Below are positions 5,340 through 6,978 of a DNA stretch of 6,978 bases, piece after piece. The stretch is taken from assembly GCA_021413405.1 (NCBI GenBank), contig JAIOQL010000499.1:1-6978 (forward strand). Reading direction: 5' to 3'. A program made the translations under genes and the position numbers. Source of the DNA: Leptospira sp. GTDB taxonomy: Bacteria > Spirochaetota > Leptospiria > Leptospirales > Leptospiraceae. A model generated the notes under the pieces. That model had not been told where the DNA came from. It did no database searches and saw nothing but the letters and a program-made list of their open reading frames with translations. Position 1 is the stretch's first letter. Every line of letters starts with the position of its first letter.

Positions 5340-6978
5340 GTGAACTTTGTTGATCTACAGAATTTCCTGCGAGAAATAATAAGAAGAAAGTCATTTGTAA
5401 TCTTTCTTTCTTTCGCAATAGTCTATAAACTCATCTTCAATTCATTTACGGGGGATTTTCTCTTCAAATATGTTTTCAGAAATTATTCCACAGGATCCTT
5501 TCAGGGAAATGTAACAAAATTCTCATTATTCTTCGGGATTGAAGTTCGGAATCTGATCATTGCTTCCGGAAAAGATTTTGACAATAAAAGCATAGTGGAA
5601 GCGGAGAGACTATCACTTTCCTATAACATTCCATTGCTTTTTCTCGGGCGATTACGAATTTCAGAAATAGCCTTTATAAAACCAAAAATAAATCTCCTGG
5701 AAAAAAAAGGAGAATGGAATGTCGCAAAACTTTTTCCTGCCGGAAAAGCAGAGCCCAGAAAAGAGCCGGAAAAAGAAAGTTCAGGCGATGAAATCAATCT
5801 TTATGTTCCTGTTAGTGCGTTTTTAAATTTTCATCTGGAGGATCTTGATCTTTCTGTTGAAAAGGAAAAAGGCGCTAACTTTTTCAATGCAAAAATTGAA
5901 GGTTTCACTTTCCGGTTCCTCGTAGATACAAAACGTTTCCGGAAAATACCATTGAATACCGGAGCTGTTTCCCTTCTCGATAAATTTGAAATGAAATTGA
6001 ATCCAGACCGGGAAATCAAAGTACAATTTTCAGATAATTCCAAAAGTCTTAAAAACCCTTTCCGCATGACCTGGATACTTTACCAGGACAGCAAAGTAAA
6101 TCCCCCGGTGTTTTACTCTAAGATGGATATCGGCGCAAAAAATGTCCCGATTTTTGTAAGAAACAAAATCCTTTCTCCTTTTGGATTCAGTCTCTACTAT
6201 GATCTGAATTACATTCCAAAAGAAGACCTTCTTACTCTTCAGGATTTCAAGATCAGTTTCAATGAAGATGTTTGGCTTGAATGCAAAGCAAAAGTGCATA
6301 ACGCATTAAAAAGTGACCGTTCGCTGGCTTTTGAAATTACCCGGTCATCAATCCGGCTCGCGCCTATTTCAAAAGTCCTGAAAGATTTTCCCGGAATGCC
6401 TTCTATGAATCTCGATGGAGTAATCAACCTGGCTCCAATCAGGGCTGACGGAAAATTTGCGGATCTGGGCGTAAAAGGAAATATCAGAATCAAAGATCTC
6501 GTTTTTCAGCAGGGGAAATCACCGGCCCAGAAAGTAAAATCTCTGGATTTTGTTTTTGATATGGAACTGGATCTCGTAAAAAATGAAAAGCCATCCGCAG
6601 CAAACCCGTTTCCATATCTAAAGATTGTCAGGATCCCAAAACTGGAAATGAATTACAACGGATTCAACATTTCTCTTAAGGGAGAAATTGCAACTGGAAG
6701 AAATATTGATTTGGCTGTCAGCTTCGACAAAATGAAAATCGCACAATATGCTCCCGGACAGGAAGGGACAGTAAAAGGTTCTGTAGAAATCAAAGCAAAG
6801 AATTTTGCATACCTTGATACCAGCTCGAAAATTCATGTGGATTCCTACAAATACACGTCTGGTGTGAGCAAATCCGGTGCCCATAATATAGATCTCTATT
6901 TTAAATCAGGAATTACTTTCAAAGAAAACTGGGCGTTAACTGAAATGCCTTTTGAAAAACTCAATCTGGTTCTGAAAA
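5340..6978 (+). CDS. AsmA-like envelope protein, N-terminal 546 codons (runs off window end)
   Basis: The frame from GTG at 5340 is open to the window edge with no stop. AAAAGG lies 3 nt upstream of the GTG; no ATG, GTG or TTG occurs in frame for many codons downstream, and a stop lies 18 nt upstream, so the GTG start is the best choice. The N-terminus has a basic segment (REIIRRK, 11-17) and one membrane helix (about 18-36), then a typical AsmA-type beginning: GSFQGNVTKFSLFFGIEVRN (52-71), VEAERLSLSYNIPLLFLG (86-103), RLRISEIAFIKPKINLL (104-120) and KGEWNVAKLF (123-132), matching the family pattern of a membrane-proximal barrel entry plus 'kP.i.l..G.wN..kL'. A Lys/Glu/Pro-rich linker (about 136-151) follows, then repeated beta-strand-rich segments. 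Family members are anchored in the inner membrane and span the periplasm, with roles in outer-membrane assembly or phospholipid transfer. The exact subfamily and substrate are unknown. It forms an operon with the STAS gene. Confidence 0.85.
   Translation, partial: MNFVDLQNFLREIIRRKSFVIFLSFAIVYKLIFNSFTGDFLFKYVFRNYSTGSFQGNVTKFSLFFGIEVRNLIIASGKDFDNKSIVEAERLSLSYNIPLLFLGRLRISEIAFIKPKINLLEKKGEWNVAKLFPAGKAEPRKEPEKESSGDEINLYVPVSAFLNFHLEDLDLSVEKEKGANFFNAKIEGFTFRFLVDTKRFRKIPLNTGAVSLLDKFEMKLNPDREIKVQFSDNSKSLKNPFRMTWILYQDSKVNPPVFYSKMDIGAKNVPIFVRNKILSPFGFSLYYDLNYIPKEDLLTLQDFKISFNEDVWLECKAKVHNALKSDRSLAFEITRSSIRLAPISKVLKDFPGMPSMNLDGVINLAPIRADGKFADLGVKGNIRIKDLVFQQGKSPAQKVKSLDFVFDMELDLVKNEKPSAANPFPYLKIVRIPKLEMNYNGFNISLKGEIATGRNIDLAVSFDKMKIAQYAPGQEGTVKGSVEIKAKNFAYLDTSSKIHVDSYKYTSGVSKSGAHNIDLYFKSGITFKENWALTEMPFEKLNLVLK

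Noticed and set aside
1..6978. Mobile element, phage, CRISPR or toxin-antitoxin content
   Set aside because: I saw no transposase, integrase, terminal inverted repeats, regularly spaced repeats or toxin-like pair. The region reads as ordinary chromosomal genes.

Overview
The window (6978 bp, moderately AT-rich, roughly 38-40% GC by eye) looks like chromosomal DNA of a spirochaete, most likely Leptospiraceae. I base this on a short lipoprotein with a spirochaete-tolerated lipobox (LCSC), a small free-standing HATPase protein, a very divergent sigma-factor-like protein beside a STAS protein, and an AsmA-like envelope protein. This assignment comes from recalled family resemblance; no search was run. 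There are no rRNA, tRNA, CRISPR, IS or phage features.

Left half, minus strand, read right to left. hppA (3626-1494) encodes a complete 710-residue membrane pyrophosphatase with the residue signature of a K+-dependent, plant-like H+ pump. It ends at a good intrinsic terminator (about 1440-1483). After a 152-bp gap comes a second minus-strand cluster: a free-standing HATPase ('histidine kinase-like') protein (1341-691), a small lipoprotein (650-132), and the start of a third gene (125 to beyond position 1) whose Shine-Dalgarno lies at the lipoprotein stop codon.

Middle. A 493-bp divergent intergenic region (3627-4119) separates hppA from the plus-strand genes. It holds an exact 13-bp direct repeat (117 bp period), an imperfect 30-nt hairpin just before the second copy, and a consensus-like -10 box about 110 bp ahead of the sigma-like gene.

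Right half, plus strand. A 267-residue divergent sigma-70-like protein (4120-4923) is followed, behind a plausible promoter of its own, by a 113-residue STAS anti-sigma-factor antagonist with an intact phospho-acceptor serine (4990-5331). Eight bases further on a large AsmA-like inner-membrane/periplasmic protein starts with GTG (5340) and runs off the window with 546 codons visible.

How the genes may work together. HppA recovers energy from pyrophosphate as an ion gradient. The sigma-like, STAS and HATPase proteins are the three component types of a partner-switching regulatory circuit, here split over two strands around hppA. The tight STAS-AsmA pairing alternatively suggests a role in envelope or lipid transport, as with the STAS protein MlaB. 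Both ideas are inference. The most notable items are the atypical sigma-like protein, the HATPase protein lacking the usual G1-box aspartate, the structured divergent intergenic region, and an approximately four-fold excess of the tetranucleotide CCGG.
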